DNA of 64,000 bases from assembly GCF_003144095.1 (NCBI RefSeq), contig NZ_NSKH01000018.1, positions 279,716 through 343,715 on the forward strand, in the 5' to 3' direction. The notes beneath the pieces were generated by a model. It was not told the DNA's origin, made no database searches, and saw nothing but the letters and a program-made list of their open reading frames with translations. A program made the translations under genes and the position numbers. Source of the stretch: Streptomyces sp. ICBB 8177 (GTDB lineage: Bacteria > Actinomycetota > Actinomycetes > Streptomycetales > Streptomycetaceae). Numbering within the stretch: position 1 is the stretch's first letter; every line of letters begins with the position of its first letter. Shown piece after piece: positions 42,408 to 50,975 of this stretch.

Positions 42408-43115
42408 ATGACCGCACTGCGGGCGGCCGACCGGCGCAGCCTCGTCGACACCGTGGTCGACGCCCTGCGCGCCCAGCTCACCGAACGCGCCTGGAAGGTC
42501 GGCGACCGCATCCCGACCGAACACGTCCTCGCCGAGCAACTCGGCGTCGGCCGCAACACCGTCCGCGAGGCGGTCCGGGTCCTGGTGCACGCCGGACTGC
42601 TGGAGTCGCGCCAGGGCCAGGGCACCTTCGTACGGTCCACCGCCGACCCGTCCGCCGTCCTGCGCGGCATGAAGCAGGCCGGCGTGCGCGACGTCCTGGA
42701 ACTGCGGATCGCACTGGAGACCGAGGCGGCCCGGCTCGCCGCCGTCCGCCGCACACCGGAGGACCTGAGCGCGCTGCGGGCCGCCCTCGACGCGTTGCGC
42801 TCCCACGGCGAGGACCCGCGAGAGGAGGGGGCGCGGACCGCGCAGGCGGAGGACGACATCGACTTCCACACCCGGGTGGTGACCGCCGCCCACAACGGCG
42901 CGCTGACCGAGGTCTACGGCTACTTCAGCTCCTCGGTGCGCGAAGCCCTGCACTCCTCCCTCGGACGGCTGGGCATGCCGCCCATCGACCTGGCCGCACA
43001 CGCCGCAGTCGTCGACGCCATCGAGTCCGGCGACCCGCAGGCGGCGGAGACGGCCGCCCGGGAGCTGCTGACCACACCGCTGCGCGCGGTCGAGGCCCAG
43101 CTGCCGCAGCCATGA
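42408..43115 (+). CDS. FadR-subfamily GntR regulator
   Basis: 235-aa regulator. The N-terminal winged helix (about 10-75) contains GDRIPTEHVLAEQLGVGRNTVREAVRVLVHAGLLESRQGQGTFV (in parts), the GntR signature. The C-terminal FCD domain has LELRIALETEAARLAA, the metal/ligand-site Asp and His in DIDFHTRVVTAAHNG, and a final His in IDLAAHAAVVDAIESGD. ATG 42408 is preferred; the earlier in-frame GTP at 42372 has no clear site. Its stop overlaps the start of the MFS gene (ATGA), so it probably controls that transporter and itself. Confidence 0.87.
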   Translation: MTALRAADRRSLVDTVVDALRAQLTERAWKVGDRIPTEHVLAEQLGVGRNTVREAVRVLVHAGLLESRQGQGTFVRSTADPSAVLRGMKQAGVRDVLELRIALETEAARLAAVRRTPEDLSALRAALDALRSHGEDPREEGARTAQAEDDIDFHTRVVTAAHNGALTEVYGYFSSSVREALHSSLGRLGMPPIDLAAHAAVVDAIESGDPQAAETAARELLTTPLRAVEAQLPQP

Positions 43116-44458
43116 CCCCCGCCCCCGTCCTCGGCCTACGTACGACCGGCTCACGAAGAAAGGCGCACCGCTTGTCCCGCCCGCTGCCCGACCATGCCCC
43201 GTCCGACCGCGCCACCATCCCCCGTGTCCTCGTCGACGCCGAGGACGGCCTGCCCACCCGCGCCGGAACGGCCGCCCGCCGGGCCCTGCTCGCGCACCCC
43301 GTCGTCCTGCTGGTCGGCGTCGTCCTGGCCTCGGTCAACATGCGCGCCGCCCTCGCCAGCATGTCCCCGCTGGTCAGCGAGGTCAGCGCGCACTTCGGGC
43401 TGTCCTCGACGGCGAGCAGCCTGGTCACCTCGGTGCCCGTGCTCTTCCTCGGCCTCGGCGCCGCGATCGCGCCGGGCCTCGCCCGCCGCTTCGGCGCCGA
43501 ACTGGTCCTCTTCTGCGCACTGTTGCTGCTGGGTGTCGGCATCCTGGTGCGGGTGCTGCCCTCGGTCGGCGCGCTGTACGGCGGAAGCCTCCTGGCCGGC
43601 ACCGCGATAGCGCTGCTCAACGTGCTGATGCCGGGCCTGATCAAGCGCGACTTCCCGGACCGCGCGGCGGCGATGACGTCGGTCTACACCGGCGCGATGA
43701 TCGCGGGTGCGACGGTGGCCGCGGCGGCGTCGGTGCCGCTGGAGAAGGCGCTGGGCGGCAGCTGGCAGGGTTCGCTGGCGGCCTGGTCGCTGCTGGCCGC
43801 GGTGGCGGCGGTGGCCTGGCTGCCGCAGGTGCTGATCGCCCGCGGCCGCACCGGCCGCGAGACGGCCGCGCCCGCCCCGTCGCCCGCCCGCAGCGTGTGG
43901 CGCAGCGGCCTCGCCTGGCAGGTCACCCTGTTCATGGGCCTGCAGTCGCTGTGGACGTACGTGCTGATCGCGTGGATGCCGACCATGCTCACCGACCACG
44001 GCATGAGCCGCTCCACCGCGGGCGTGGTCTTCGCGTTCAACAACCTCGTCCAGGTCGTCGGCGCGTTCGTCGTACCGCTGCTGGCCGGCCGGATGCGGGG
44101 GCAACGCCCGCTGGTCGTCCTGGTCAGCGTCATGGTCGCGATCGGCTACGCGGGTCTGCTCGTCGACCCCGCCTCCGGCGCGTGGCTGTGGGCGGCGATC
44201 CTCGGCGTGGGCCAGGGCGGCGGCATCGGTCTCGCGCTCACCCTGATCGTGCTGCGCTCCGGCGACGCGCACACCGCGGCCAGGCTGTCGGGCATGGCCC
44301 AGACCGTCGGCTACCTGCTCGCCGCGGTCGGCCCGTTCGCGGCCGGCGCCCTCTACCAGTCGACGGGCAGCTGGACCGCCCCGATCCTGACCATGCTCTG
44401 CGTCTGCGCCGCCGCCCTGCTGGTCGGCTGGGCGGCGGCCCGCACCCGCACGATCTGA
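43112..44458 (+). CDS. CynX/NimT-type MFS transporter
   Basis: 448-aa secondary transporter with 12 membrane helices after a hydrophilic N-terminus of about 60 residues. LASVNMRAALASMSPLVSEV at about 73-92, LVTSVPVLFLGLGAAIAPGLARRFG (in parts) and LMPGLIKRDFPDRAAAMTSVYTGAM (in parts) are typical of the cyanate permease CynX and NimT family. The substrate is unknown; the FadR-type regulator in front suggests a small carboxylate, amide or cyanate-like compound. ATG 43112 overlaps the previous stop; a TTG at 43172 could be an alternative start. A perfect hairpin follows. Confidence 0.87.
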   Translation: MTPAPVLGLRTTGSRRKAHRLSRPLPDHAPSDRATIPRVLVDAEDGLPTRAGTAARRALLAHPVVLLVGVVLASVNMRAALASMSPLVSEVSAHFGLSSTASSLVTSVPVLFLGLGAAIAPGLARRFGAELVLFCALLLLGVGILVRVLPSVGALYGGSLLAGTAIALLNVLMPGLIKRDFPDRAAAMTSVYTGAMIAGATVAAAASVPLEKALGGSWQGSLAAWSLLAAVAAVAWLPQVLIARGRTGRETAAPAPSPARSVWRSGLAWQVTLFMGLQSLWTYVLIAWMPTMLTDHGMSRSTAGVVFAFNNLVQVVGAFVVPLLAGRMRGQRPLVVLVSVMVAIGYAGLLVDPASGAWLWAAILGVGQGGGIGLALTLIVLRSGDAHTAARLSGMAQTVGYLLAAVGPFAAGALYQSTGSWTAPILTMLCVCAAALLVGWAAARTRTI

Positions 44459-44495
44459 CGGACCGCACCGGGTGTCCGCGACCCTGAGGCGGACG

Positions 44496-44527
44496 GGTGT
44501 GAGCGCGCGAGCCCGCGCGCTCACACC
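44496..44527. terminator. Bidirectional hairpin terminator
   Basis: Perfect 14-bp stem, GGTGTGAGCGCGCG (44496-44509) with CGCGCGCTCACACC (44514-44527), loop AGCC. It lies between the convergent MFS and ABC permease genes and can serve both. Confidence 0.87.
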
Positions 44528-44538
44528 TCACCGGCCGG

Positions 44539-45258
44539 TCACTCCTCTCCGGCGAGGGTCAGCCTGCGCAGCTTGCCGGCCGCTCCCCACGTGGCTCCCA
44601 GCGTGACGACGACCAGCAGGACGACCGCCGCCGGCAGGCCGACCTGGGCGTTGATCGCGCCGCCGTCCGCGATGTACGACGCCGACGCGAGCGCCCACTG
44701 CTGGACGCTGAGCGTCTTCGCCCCGGGCACGAGGCTGCCGATCAGCGACTCCCACACCAGCGCGTACACCAGCCCCGCGACCACCGCGTGCCGGGTGACG
44801 ACGCCCAGCAGCAGGAAGATCGCGCTGTAGGCGAGCGACGCCACCGCTGCGGCGACCCCGTAGGCGACGGCGAGGTGCCTGCTGTTGCCGTCGAGTACCA
44901 GCCCGGCGAAGAACGTCGGTATCGCCGAGAAGAAGACCGAGACCCCCATCGCCACCAGCAGCTTGGTGAGGATCACCACCGGCCTGCGCACCGGCTTGGA
45001 CAGCAGGTAGACGATCGACCCGTCGTCGATCTCCGGGGCTATCGCGCCGGTGCCCGCGATGACGCCGATCAACGGCACCATCGTGGCCAGCGCGAACCCG
45101 CCCAGCAGGTCCCCCGTCGTGCCGTCGTCCGCCCCGGCCAGCAGCCGCACCGCCACCGAGATGACCAGCAGCAGCATCGGCAGCGCGAACAGCAGCGCCG
45201 CCCGCTTCCTTCCCAGCAGCGCCCGGTAGGTGAGCCGGGCGACCGTCGCGTTGTACAT
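44539..45258 (-). CDS. ABC-2 type exporter permease
   Basis: 239-aa permease with about six membrane helices, the last gene of a four-gene operon. It carries EIDDGSIVYLLSKPVRRPVVILTKLL (in parts, about 75-100), the ABC-2 coupling region seen in Streptomyces exporters of the NosY/ABC-2_membrane type. It should pair with the ATPase gene immediately upstream (13 bases). The cargo is unknown. Confidence 0.86.
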   Translation of the reverse strand: MYNATVARLTYRALLGRKRAALLFALPMLLLVISVAVRLLAGADDGTTGDLLGGFALATMVPLIGVIAGTGAIAPEIDDGSIVYLLSKPVRRPVVILTKLLVAMGVSVFFSAIPTFFAGLVLDGNSRHLAVAYGVAAAVASLAYSAIFLLLGVVTRHAVVAGLVYALVWESLIGSLVPGAKTLSVQQWALASASYIADGGAINAQVGLPAAVVLLVVVTLGATWGAAGKLRRLTLAGEE

Positions 45259-45271
45259 GTACGGGCTCCCT

Positions 45272-46189
45272 TCAGGCCGCTACGAGATAGGAGAAGACGC
45301 TTTCCAGCGACTCGTCGGAGGGCGTGACCTCGAACAGCCGCACACCGCGCTCCCGCGCCACGCGAGGCAGCAGTTCGGTGAACCGCGCGAAGTCCACCGC
45401 CTCGACGCGCAACGCCCCCTCTTTGACGTCCAGTTCGAGGCCGCTTGTCGAGTCGTCGGCTATCAGTGCGGCCGCCAGCGCCCGGTCGTCGCTGGAGCGC
45501 ACCACGTAACGGTGCGGCCGGTCGGTCATCAGCCGCCTGATCTTCCGGAAGTCACCCGACGCCGCGTGCCGCCCAGCCACCATCACCTCGATGTGGCGGG
45601 CGAGTTGCTCGACCTCCTCCAGGATGTGCGAGGAGAACAGCACCGTGCGTCCCTCGGCGCCCATCCGCCGCAGCAACTCCATCAACTGGAGCCGCTGCCT
45701 TGGATCCATGCCGTTGAACGGCTCGTCCAGCAGCAGCACCGACGGGTCGTGCACCAACGCGGAGGCCATCTTGACCCGCTGCCGCATGCCCTTGCTGTAG
45801 GTCTCGACGCGCCGCCCGGCGGCGTGGTCCATCTCGACCGTGGCCAGCGCCCGCCGCGTCGCCGCGCCGGGATCGGGCAGCCCGTGCAACTCGGCGTTGG
45901 CCCGCACGAACTCCTCCCCCGTGAGGAAGTCGTACATCGCCTCCCGCTCCGGCACGATCCCCAACTTCCGGTAGGCCTCCTCGTTGCGCCAGACCACTTC
46001 ACCGTCGAGGGTGACCGAGCCGGTCGAGGGCGCGAGGAACCCGGCCATCATGTTGATCAGCGTCGACTTGCCCGCGCCGTTCGGCCCGAGCAGGCCGGTG
46101 ACGCCCGGCCCGATCGTCATCGTGACGTCGTTGACCGCCACCACGTTGCCGAACCAGCGCGAGACGCCGTCGATGGAGAGCGTGGTCAT
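45272..46189 (-). CDS. ABC-2 exporter ATP-binding protein
   Basis: 305-aa ATPase of the NatA/CcmA type. Walker A GPNGAGKST (about 36-44), signature YSKGMRQRVKMASALV, Walker B VLLLDEPFNGMD, and H-loop LFSSHILEEV. The C-terminal 90 residues are the regulatory extension of drug/antibiotic exporters. Its ATG (46189) overlaps the stop of the upstream permease gene, so translation is coupled. Confidence 0.88.
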   Translation of the reverse strand: MTTLSIDGVSRWFGNVVAVNDVTMTIGPGVTGLLGPNGAGKSTLINMMAGFLAPSTGSVTLDGEVVWRNEEAYRKLGIVPEREAMYDFLTGEEFVRANAELHGLPDPGAATRRALATVEMDHAAGRRVETYSKGMRQRVKMASALVHDPSVLLLDEPFNGMDPRQRLQLMELLRRMGAEGRTVLFSSHILEEVEQLARHIEVMVAGRHAASGDFRKIRRLMTDRPHRYVVRSSDDRALAAALIADDSTSGLELDVKEGALRVEAVDFARFTELLPRVARERGVRLFEVTPSDESLESVFSYLVAA

Positions 46190-47100
46190 CCCAGTCCCAC
46201 CTTCCGGTAGCGGCGCATCAGCAGGGCGAACGAGCCGCCGATCAGGCCGAGCGCGACAAGCAGGTACACGATGCCCGCGCCGAGCCCGGGCGGTCCGTAT
46301 CCTCCGACGGCCGCGGAGTGCGCACCGAGCCACCAGGTCTGCACCCCGTCGATCAGCGTGATCGGCGAGAACAGCCCGAGCCACCCGATGGCCCCGGTGT
46401 TGCCCCTGCTGTACGCGATCGCCTCGACGCTGGAGACCGCCCCGTACGAGATGGTCAGCACAGCGATCACCGCCGCGACACCGAACCCGCGGCGCGGGGT
46501 GGCCGCGGCCAGCACCAGACCGATACCGGCCAGCACCAGCGACAGCAGCGCCGCCGCCAGCAGCCCCTTGCCGAACCCCGCGGTCTGCGTGCCGAACGGC
46601 AGCTTCGCCAGCAACGCCCCCGCGTAGAGCAGCACCAGCGGCGCGGCCGTGAGGACGAACAACGCGGCCGCCATCGCCCCGAACTTGGCTATGACGTAGT
46701 CGACACGCTCCATCGGCCGGGAGAAGTAGAGCGGGACGGTCTTGAAGCGCAGGTCGCGCGAGACGGACTGCGGGGCCTGCGCGGCCAGGTACAGACCGAT
46801 GACCGCTTGGAGGTAGATCGCGTAACGCGTGTACTCCACCGGCAGCTTGGTCAGGTGCACGTAGACCGTCACCGCGTCGATGATCGCCGCGGGCAGGCAC
46901 ATCACCGCGAACAGGATCATCGGCAGCACCTTGGACCGCCCCGACCGCCCCAGGCCGTAGGCGCCGCGCAGGCTCTGCGAGAACAGGGCCCGGCGGATGG
47001 AGGCACGGCCGAGGCGCTCGCCGTCGTAGTGCCGGTATCCGATGTTGTGGATGCGCGAGTCGTCGCGGGAACCGTCCCGCAGCGCGGATTCGCTGGGCAT
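46186..47100 (-). CDS. ABC-2 type exporter permease
   Basis: 304-aa permease. A hydrophilic N-terminus (IHNIGYRHYDGERLGRASI) precedes about six membrane helices; SRDLRFKTVPLYFSRPMERVDYVIAK (in parts, about 112-137) is the ABC-2 coupling element. ATG 47100 is chosen because a very strong site, AGAAAGGAGG, ends 8 bases upstream. It is paired with the ATPase gene at 47118 and followed, with overlap, by the second ATPase. Confidence 0.86.
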   Translation of the reverse strand: MPSESALRDGSRDDSRIHNIGYRHYDGERLGRASIRRALFSQSLRGAYGLGRSGRSKVLPMILFAVMCLPAAIIDAVTVYVHLTKLPVEYTRYAIYLQAVIGLYLAAQAPQSVSRDLRFKTVPLYFSRPMERVDYVIAKFGAMAAALFVLTAAPLVLLYAGALLAKLPFGTQTAGFGKGLLAAALLSLVLAGIGLVLAAATPRRGFGVAAVIAVLTISYGAVSSVEAIAYSRGNTGAIGWLGLFSPITLIDGVQTWWLGAHSAAVGGYGPPGLGAGIVYLLVALGLIGGSFALLMRRYRKVGLG

Positions 47101-47117
47101 GAAGTGTGCCTCCTTTC

Positions 47118-48053
47118 TCACTTCTCGTCGTGGCCGGTCGGCCGGTTGTCGAAGACCTCGGCTATGCGGTGGCGGCGCTGCTCCATCCGCACCAGGCCGA
47201 CGCCCAGCTCCGCCACCGCGTCCCGCACCGTGTCGTAGGTGTCCTCGTCACGGATGTCCACCAAGAGCAGCCGGCCGTCCGCCCGTGTGGTCAGCCCCGC
47301 CTCGGCGAAGGCGCTCAACGCGGCGCCGGTGCCGTCCGGGTGGCGGTCGGTGTCGGTGACCTCCACCGCGAGTGAGGCGGTGGCCTGCGTGAAGTCCCGG
47401 GTCGAGGAGGAACGCAGCAGGCTTCCGCCGTCGATGACCACGATGTGGTCGCTCGTGCGCTCCAGCTCACCCAGCAGGTGCGAGGTGACCAGGACCGAGA
47501 TCCCGAAGTCGGCGTGGACGCGCCGGATCAGGCCGAGCATCTCGTCCCGCCCCACCGGGTCGAGGCCGTTGGTCGGCTCGTCCAGCAGCACCAGCCGAGG
47601 GTCGTGGACCAGCGCCTGGGCGAGCTTGACCCGCTGCTTCATACCGGTCGAGTAGCCGCCGATCGCGCGGTACCGCTCCTCGTACAGCCCGACGTGGCGC
47701 AGCGTGTCGGCGGTCCGCTCCCGGGCCGCGGTCGGCGCCAGCCCCGACATGCGGGCCATGTGCACGACGAACTCGGTCGCCGAGACGTCGGGCGGCAGGC
47801 AGTCGTGCTCCGGCATGTAGCCGACGTTGGCCCGGATGCGCGGGCCGTCGGTGGCCACGTCCATGCCGAGCACCGCCGCCGTGCCCTCGGTCGCGGGTGC
47901 GAGCCCCAGCAGGATCTTGATCAACGTCGACTTGCCGGCCCCGTTGGCACCCACCAGCCCCGTCACGCCCGGCTCGATGCGCATGGTCAGCCGGTCCAGG
48001 GCGGTAACCCGTGGATACCGCTTGGTCAGGCCCTCGGTCACGATCACAGTCAC
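47118..48053 (-). CDS. ABC-2 exporter ATP-binding protein
   Basis: 311-aa ATPase and first gene of the operon. Walker A GANGAGKST, signature YSTGMKQRVKLAQALV, Walker B LVLLDEPTNGLD, and LVTSHLLGEL. It is related to the second ATPase of the operon, and the gene order ATPase-permease-ATPase-permease suggests duplication of an ancestral pair. GTG 48053 begins MTVIVTEGLTKRYPR; longer in-frame starts precede the conserved beginning of the ABC domain and are less likely. Confidence 0.88.
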   Translation of the reverse strand: MTVIVTEGLTKRYPRVTALDRLTMRIEPGVTGLVGANGAGKSTLIKILLGLAPATEGTAAVLGMDVATDGPRIRANVGYMPEHDCLPPDVSATEFVVHMARMSGLAPTAARERTADTLRHVGLYEERYRAIGGYSTGMKQRVKLAQALVHDPRLVLLDEPTNGLDPVGRDEMLGLIRRVHADFGISVLVTSHLLGELERTSDHIVVIDGGSLLRSSSTRDFTQATASLAVEVTDTDRHPDGTGAALSAFAEAGLTTRADGRLLLVDIRDEDTYDTVRDAVAELGVGLVRMEQRRHRIAEVFDNRPTGHDEK

Positions 48054-48151
48054 GCTTCGACGGTAGGTGCCGTCACCGGCACCCGTCGTCAGTCCGTGGT
48101 CGACACCGTGCCTACTCCTCAGGTCTGACAGCCCGTAGGGGGGCGGCGCCG

Positions 48152-48871
48152 TCAGCCCTGGGGTATTCGCCACATCGCCCAGGTCGTGGGACCGCCGTGC
48201 GGGATGGTGATCTCACCGGTGACGCGGAACCCGAAGCGTTCGTAGTACGGGACGTTGCGGTCCTTGCTGGACTCCAGGTAGGCGGGCGTCCCCTCGCGGT
48301 CGCAGACCTCCAGCCGGGAGCGCAGCAGGACCGCGCCGACGCCCCGGCCCTGCGCGGCCGGTTCGGTGCCCAGCACCGCCAGGTACCAGTGCGGCTCCTC
48401 GGGGTGGGCGGCGGCCAGCGTGGCCACCGTCTCGCCCGCCACGGCCAGCCTCCGCCCGAAGAGCCTCGCGTACCCGGGCAGCGCGAGCAGCTCGCGCCAG
48501 GCCGGGTTCCTCCACTGGCCGGGCGGGTCCCACAGGGCGGCACCTTGTATCGGCGGGCGGCTTCTCTTGTTCCGGCGTGTGGCCGGCCCCTTGTCGCGGC
48601 GGGCGGAGAGGGAGTCCGCGGCGGTGCTGTGTGCCGAGAAAGCCCGCGCCCCGGCGCCGTCCACGCCCAGCCGCACGGCTCCGTGGCGCAGGTGCTGATG
48701 GCGCAGCAGCACCGAGAACAGACCCGGCAGCCTGCGCGGGCGTTCCTCGGCGTCGGGGAACATCCACGCCATCACCGGGTCGTCGTCGAAGGCGCGGGCC
48801 AGCACCGCCGCGGTCTCCCGCACGTCGGAGCGCCCGGCCGTCCTCACGTCGATTCCCGTTACCTGATTCAT
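48152..48871 (-). CDS. GNAT-family N-acetyltransferase
   Basis: 239-aa acetyltransferase. The CoA-binding motif A is visible as LAVLGTEPAAQGRGVGAVLL (about 165-184, Q/RxxGxG/A as QGRGVG), followed by YLESSKDRNVPYYERFGFRVTGE (in parts). The substrate is unknown. Between residues about 74 and 115 it carries an Arg/Ser/Ala-rich stretch (SARRDKGPATRRNKRSRPPI) that interrupts the usual fold and contains codons rare in the neighbourhood (AGA, ATA, CAA). ATG 48871 (MNQVTGIDV) is preferred to earlier in-frame starts. Confidence 0.85.
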   Translation of the reverse strand: MNQVTGIDVRTAGRSDVRETAAVLARAFDDDPVMAWMFPDAEERPRRLPGLFSVLLRHQHLRHGAVRLGVDGAGARAFSAHSTAADSLSARRDKGPATRRNKRSRPPIQGAALWDPPGQWRNPAWRELLALPGYARLFGRRLAVAGETVATLAAAHPEEPHWYLAVLGTEPAAQGRGVGAVLLRSRLEVCDREGTPAYLESSKDRNVPYYERFGFRVTGEITIPHGGPTTWAMWRIPQG

Positions 48872-49234
48872 ACCGCGATGGTAGGAACGGTCCCCTCCCC
48901 GGCACCTCAACCCACGGGTGGAGGCTCGGGTGGAGATCGCGGGAGGGGGTTCACCCGCCGGGTGGAGAACGGGGCAGGGGCACCCGCCGGATGGGTCTCG
49001 ACGGCGGCCCCGCCCGCGGGCCCTCTACCCTCTCCGCTCCCCACGCGGGTCCGGCCCGGGCCCCGAGCCCGGAAGCGGGCTCAGACCGGGGCCCCCGGCA
49101 GGGCCGGGCCTGGGCATGGGCCCGGCCCCGAACTCGTCCCGGGAAGCCGGTCTCAGGCCCCGGCGCCAGAGCCCGGGTCGAGGCCCAGGATTCAAGCCCA
49201 GGGCCCAGCCCGGGGGCCCTTCCCGGGGACCCGG

Positions 49235-49353
49235 CCCCCGCCGGAGTCCGGTCCTCGCCGGGGTGCGGTCCTCGCCGGGGTGCGGTCGTCGCCGGGGTGC
49301 GGTCGTCGCCGGGGTCCGGCCCCCGCCGGAGTCCGGCCGTCGCCGGGGTCCGG
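49235..49353. repeat. 17-bp tandem repeat array
   Basis: Seven consecutive 17-bp units (49235-49251, then six more to 49353) of the type TCCTCGCCGGGGTGCGG, with variants TCGTCGCCGGGGTSCGG and CCCCCGCCGGAGTCCGG. 17 is not a multiple of three, which argues against coding. There are no spacers. Confidence 0.93.
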
Positions 49354-49460
49354 TCCTCCCGGGCCCGGCAGCGGCCCGCCCGAAACCACGCCCTGCGCGG
49401 CCACCGCGGACTCAGCCCGGCGCGGCCACCACCCGGAACCCGCCCGGCACGTGGCTGGCC

Positions 49461-49480
49461 GCGCAGTTCCCCGCGCCCCT
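49461..49480. repeat. Copy of a dispersed Streptomyces intergenic element
   Basis: GCGCAGTTCCCCGCGCCCCT, the reverse complement of the AGGGGCGCGGGGAACTGCGC word that I know as a very frequent intergenic sequence in Streptomyces genomes. It is flanked by GCGGCCACC repeats. Its role is unknown. Confidence 0.6.
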
Positions 49481-49577
49481 ACCCCGCGCGGCCACCGCCC
49501 AGACCCAAGCCCCGCGCGGCCACCGCCCGCACCCTGGCCCGGCGCGGCCACCGCGCCGTCCCCAGTAGAGTCGCCCC

Positions 49578-50474
49578 ATGCGCCTGAGCACCGTGATCCT
49601 TCCCGTCCGCCGCTGGCACGAGGGCGGCCGTGACGAGTGGACGGCGGCCGAGAGCCTGGGGTTCCACGCCGCGTACACCTACGACCACCTGTCCTGGCGC
49701 AGCTTCCGCGACAAGACGTGGTTCGGGGCGGTCCCGACGCTCACCGCCGCCGCGGCGGCCACGGAGCGCGTGCGCCTGGGCACGCTGGTCACCTCGCCCA
49801 ACTTCCGCCACCCGGTCACGCTGGCCAAGGAACTCATCTCGCTGGACGACGTCTCGGGTGGCCGGGTGACGTTGGGGATCGGCGCCGGCGGCACCGGTTT
49901 CGACGCCACCGCGCTCGGTCAGGACCCCTGGTCGCCGCGCGAACGGGCCGACCGCTTCGGTGAGTTCGTGCCGCTGCTCGACCGGCTGCTGACCGAGGAC
50001 GCGGTGACCCACGAGGGCACCTACTACTCCGCCGACGAGGCCCGCGGCATCCCCGGGTGCGTCCAGCGTCCGCGGCTGCCGTTCGCCGTGGCCGCCACGG
50101 GTCCGCGCGGGCTGGCGATCGCCGCTCGCCACGGGCAGGCGTGGGTGACCACGGGAGACCCGAAGATCGCGTCCACCGGCACGTCCGAGGAGTCCCTGAA
50201 GGCGATCCGCGGGCAGATCGACCGCCTCGGGAAGGCTTGCGCAGCGGCCGGCCGGGACGTCGCGGAGATGGACAAGATCATGCTCGCCGGGTTCACGCCG
50301 GACGGGGACGCCCCGATGCGTTCCCTCGACGCGTTCGTCGACTTCGCGGGCCGGCACGCCGAACTCGGCATCACCGAGATCGCCATCCACGCCCCCATCC
50401 CGGACTCCGTCTTCGCGGGCGACCGTACGGTCTTCGAACGCATCGCCACGGAAGCCCCGGCCCAACTGGGCTGA
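49578..50474 (+). CDS. LLM-class F420-dependent oxidoreductase
   Basis: 298-aa TIM-barrel enzyme of the luciferase-like monooxygenase superfamily. Recognisable parts are AESLGFHAAYTYDHLSWRSF (about 26-45), TERVRLGTLVTSPNFRHPVTLAKELISLDDVSGGRVTLGIGAGG (in parts, about 63-106) and the product-side WVTTGDP segment. In actinobacteria most members with this pattern use coenzyme F420, although FMN is possible. The substrate is unknown. Confidence 0.87.
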   Translation: MRLSTVILPVRRWHEGGRDEWTAAESLGFHAAYTYDHLSWRSFRDKTWFGAVPTLTAAAAATERVRLGTLVTSPNFRHPVTLAKELISLDDVSGGRVTLGIGAGGTGFDATALGQDPWSPRERADRFGEFVPLLDRLLTEDAVTHEGTYYSADEARGIPGCVQRPRLPFAVAATGPRGLAIAARHGQAWVTTGDPKIASTGTSEESLKAIRGQIDRLGKACAAAGRDVAEMDKIMLAGFTPDGDAPMRSLDAFVDFAGRHAELGITEIAIHAPIPDSVFAGDRTVFERIATEAPAQLG

Positions 50475-50975
50475 GGCGGTCGTCGTCCTTCGGTACGCCC
50501 ATAGGCGGTTGAGGCGAGCGCAGGCAGACGCAGGCAGACGCAGGCAGACGGCTGACGATCCCGTAGGTGGCGCGGTTGCCGGCGCGACAAGCCTCGGCCT
50601 TGCGTGGGCGATGGGCGCGGCCTTTCGTATGCGACGGGCTTCGACGCTTCGTGCGCGACCGGCCCCGTCCTCCTCCAGACCGGCTCGCCGCCCCGCCACC
50701 CGCCACCTGCCGACTCCTCGTACCCGCAGCCAGGCCGGCGGCCCCACCAAGCGCACCGGGCCTCTCCCGGCATCCACCGCAGCATCCCGTTCATCCACGC
50801 TTACATGGATGCCCCGACCTGCGGATCCCGTGGGCATTCAGGGCAGGCGACGTGGCGGATTGGGGCGTTCCAGAGCGTCGGGTGCCGCGGGAGCGCGAGG
50901 CACGAACCGCGTGCGGGCGCGCCTCCGCACGCCCCTTCGCCACATCCACGCGCCGGTGTGCGCCACTATGGAGCC
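50475..50975. other. 501-base noncoding region
   Basis: No convincing gene; codon-position GC is not periodic by eye. It holds a perfect triplicate 10-mer, CAGGCAGACG (50521-50550), and less GC-rich sequence at 50600-50650. The promoter of the HAD hydrolase gene is expected near its right end. Confidence 0.5.
50521..50550. repeat. Triplicated 10-mer
   Basis: CAGGCAGACG occurs three times in a row without a mismatch, about 47 bases after the stop of the LLM gene. Confidence 0.9.

Larger units (their letters stand above)
48872..49577. other. 706-base repeat-rich noncoding region
   Basis: No gene is convincing on either strand. The region is dominated by low-complexity C/G sequence, runs such as AAGCCCAGGGCCCAG, a 17-bp tandem array (49235-49353), and, at 49395-49570, five scattered copies of a GCGCGGCCACC core. 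The promoter and ribosome binding site of the LLM oxidoreductase gene must lie in the last 30 bases (CCCCAGTAGAGTCGCCCC precedes its ATG). Confidence 0.6.

Noticed and set aside
50604-50975. Upstream in-frame extension of the HAD phosphatase
   Set aside because: No coding character or family match before LIATDLDGTLL, and GTG 50976 gives the expected length.
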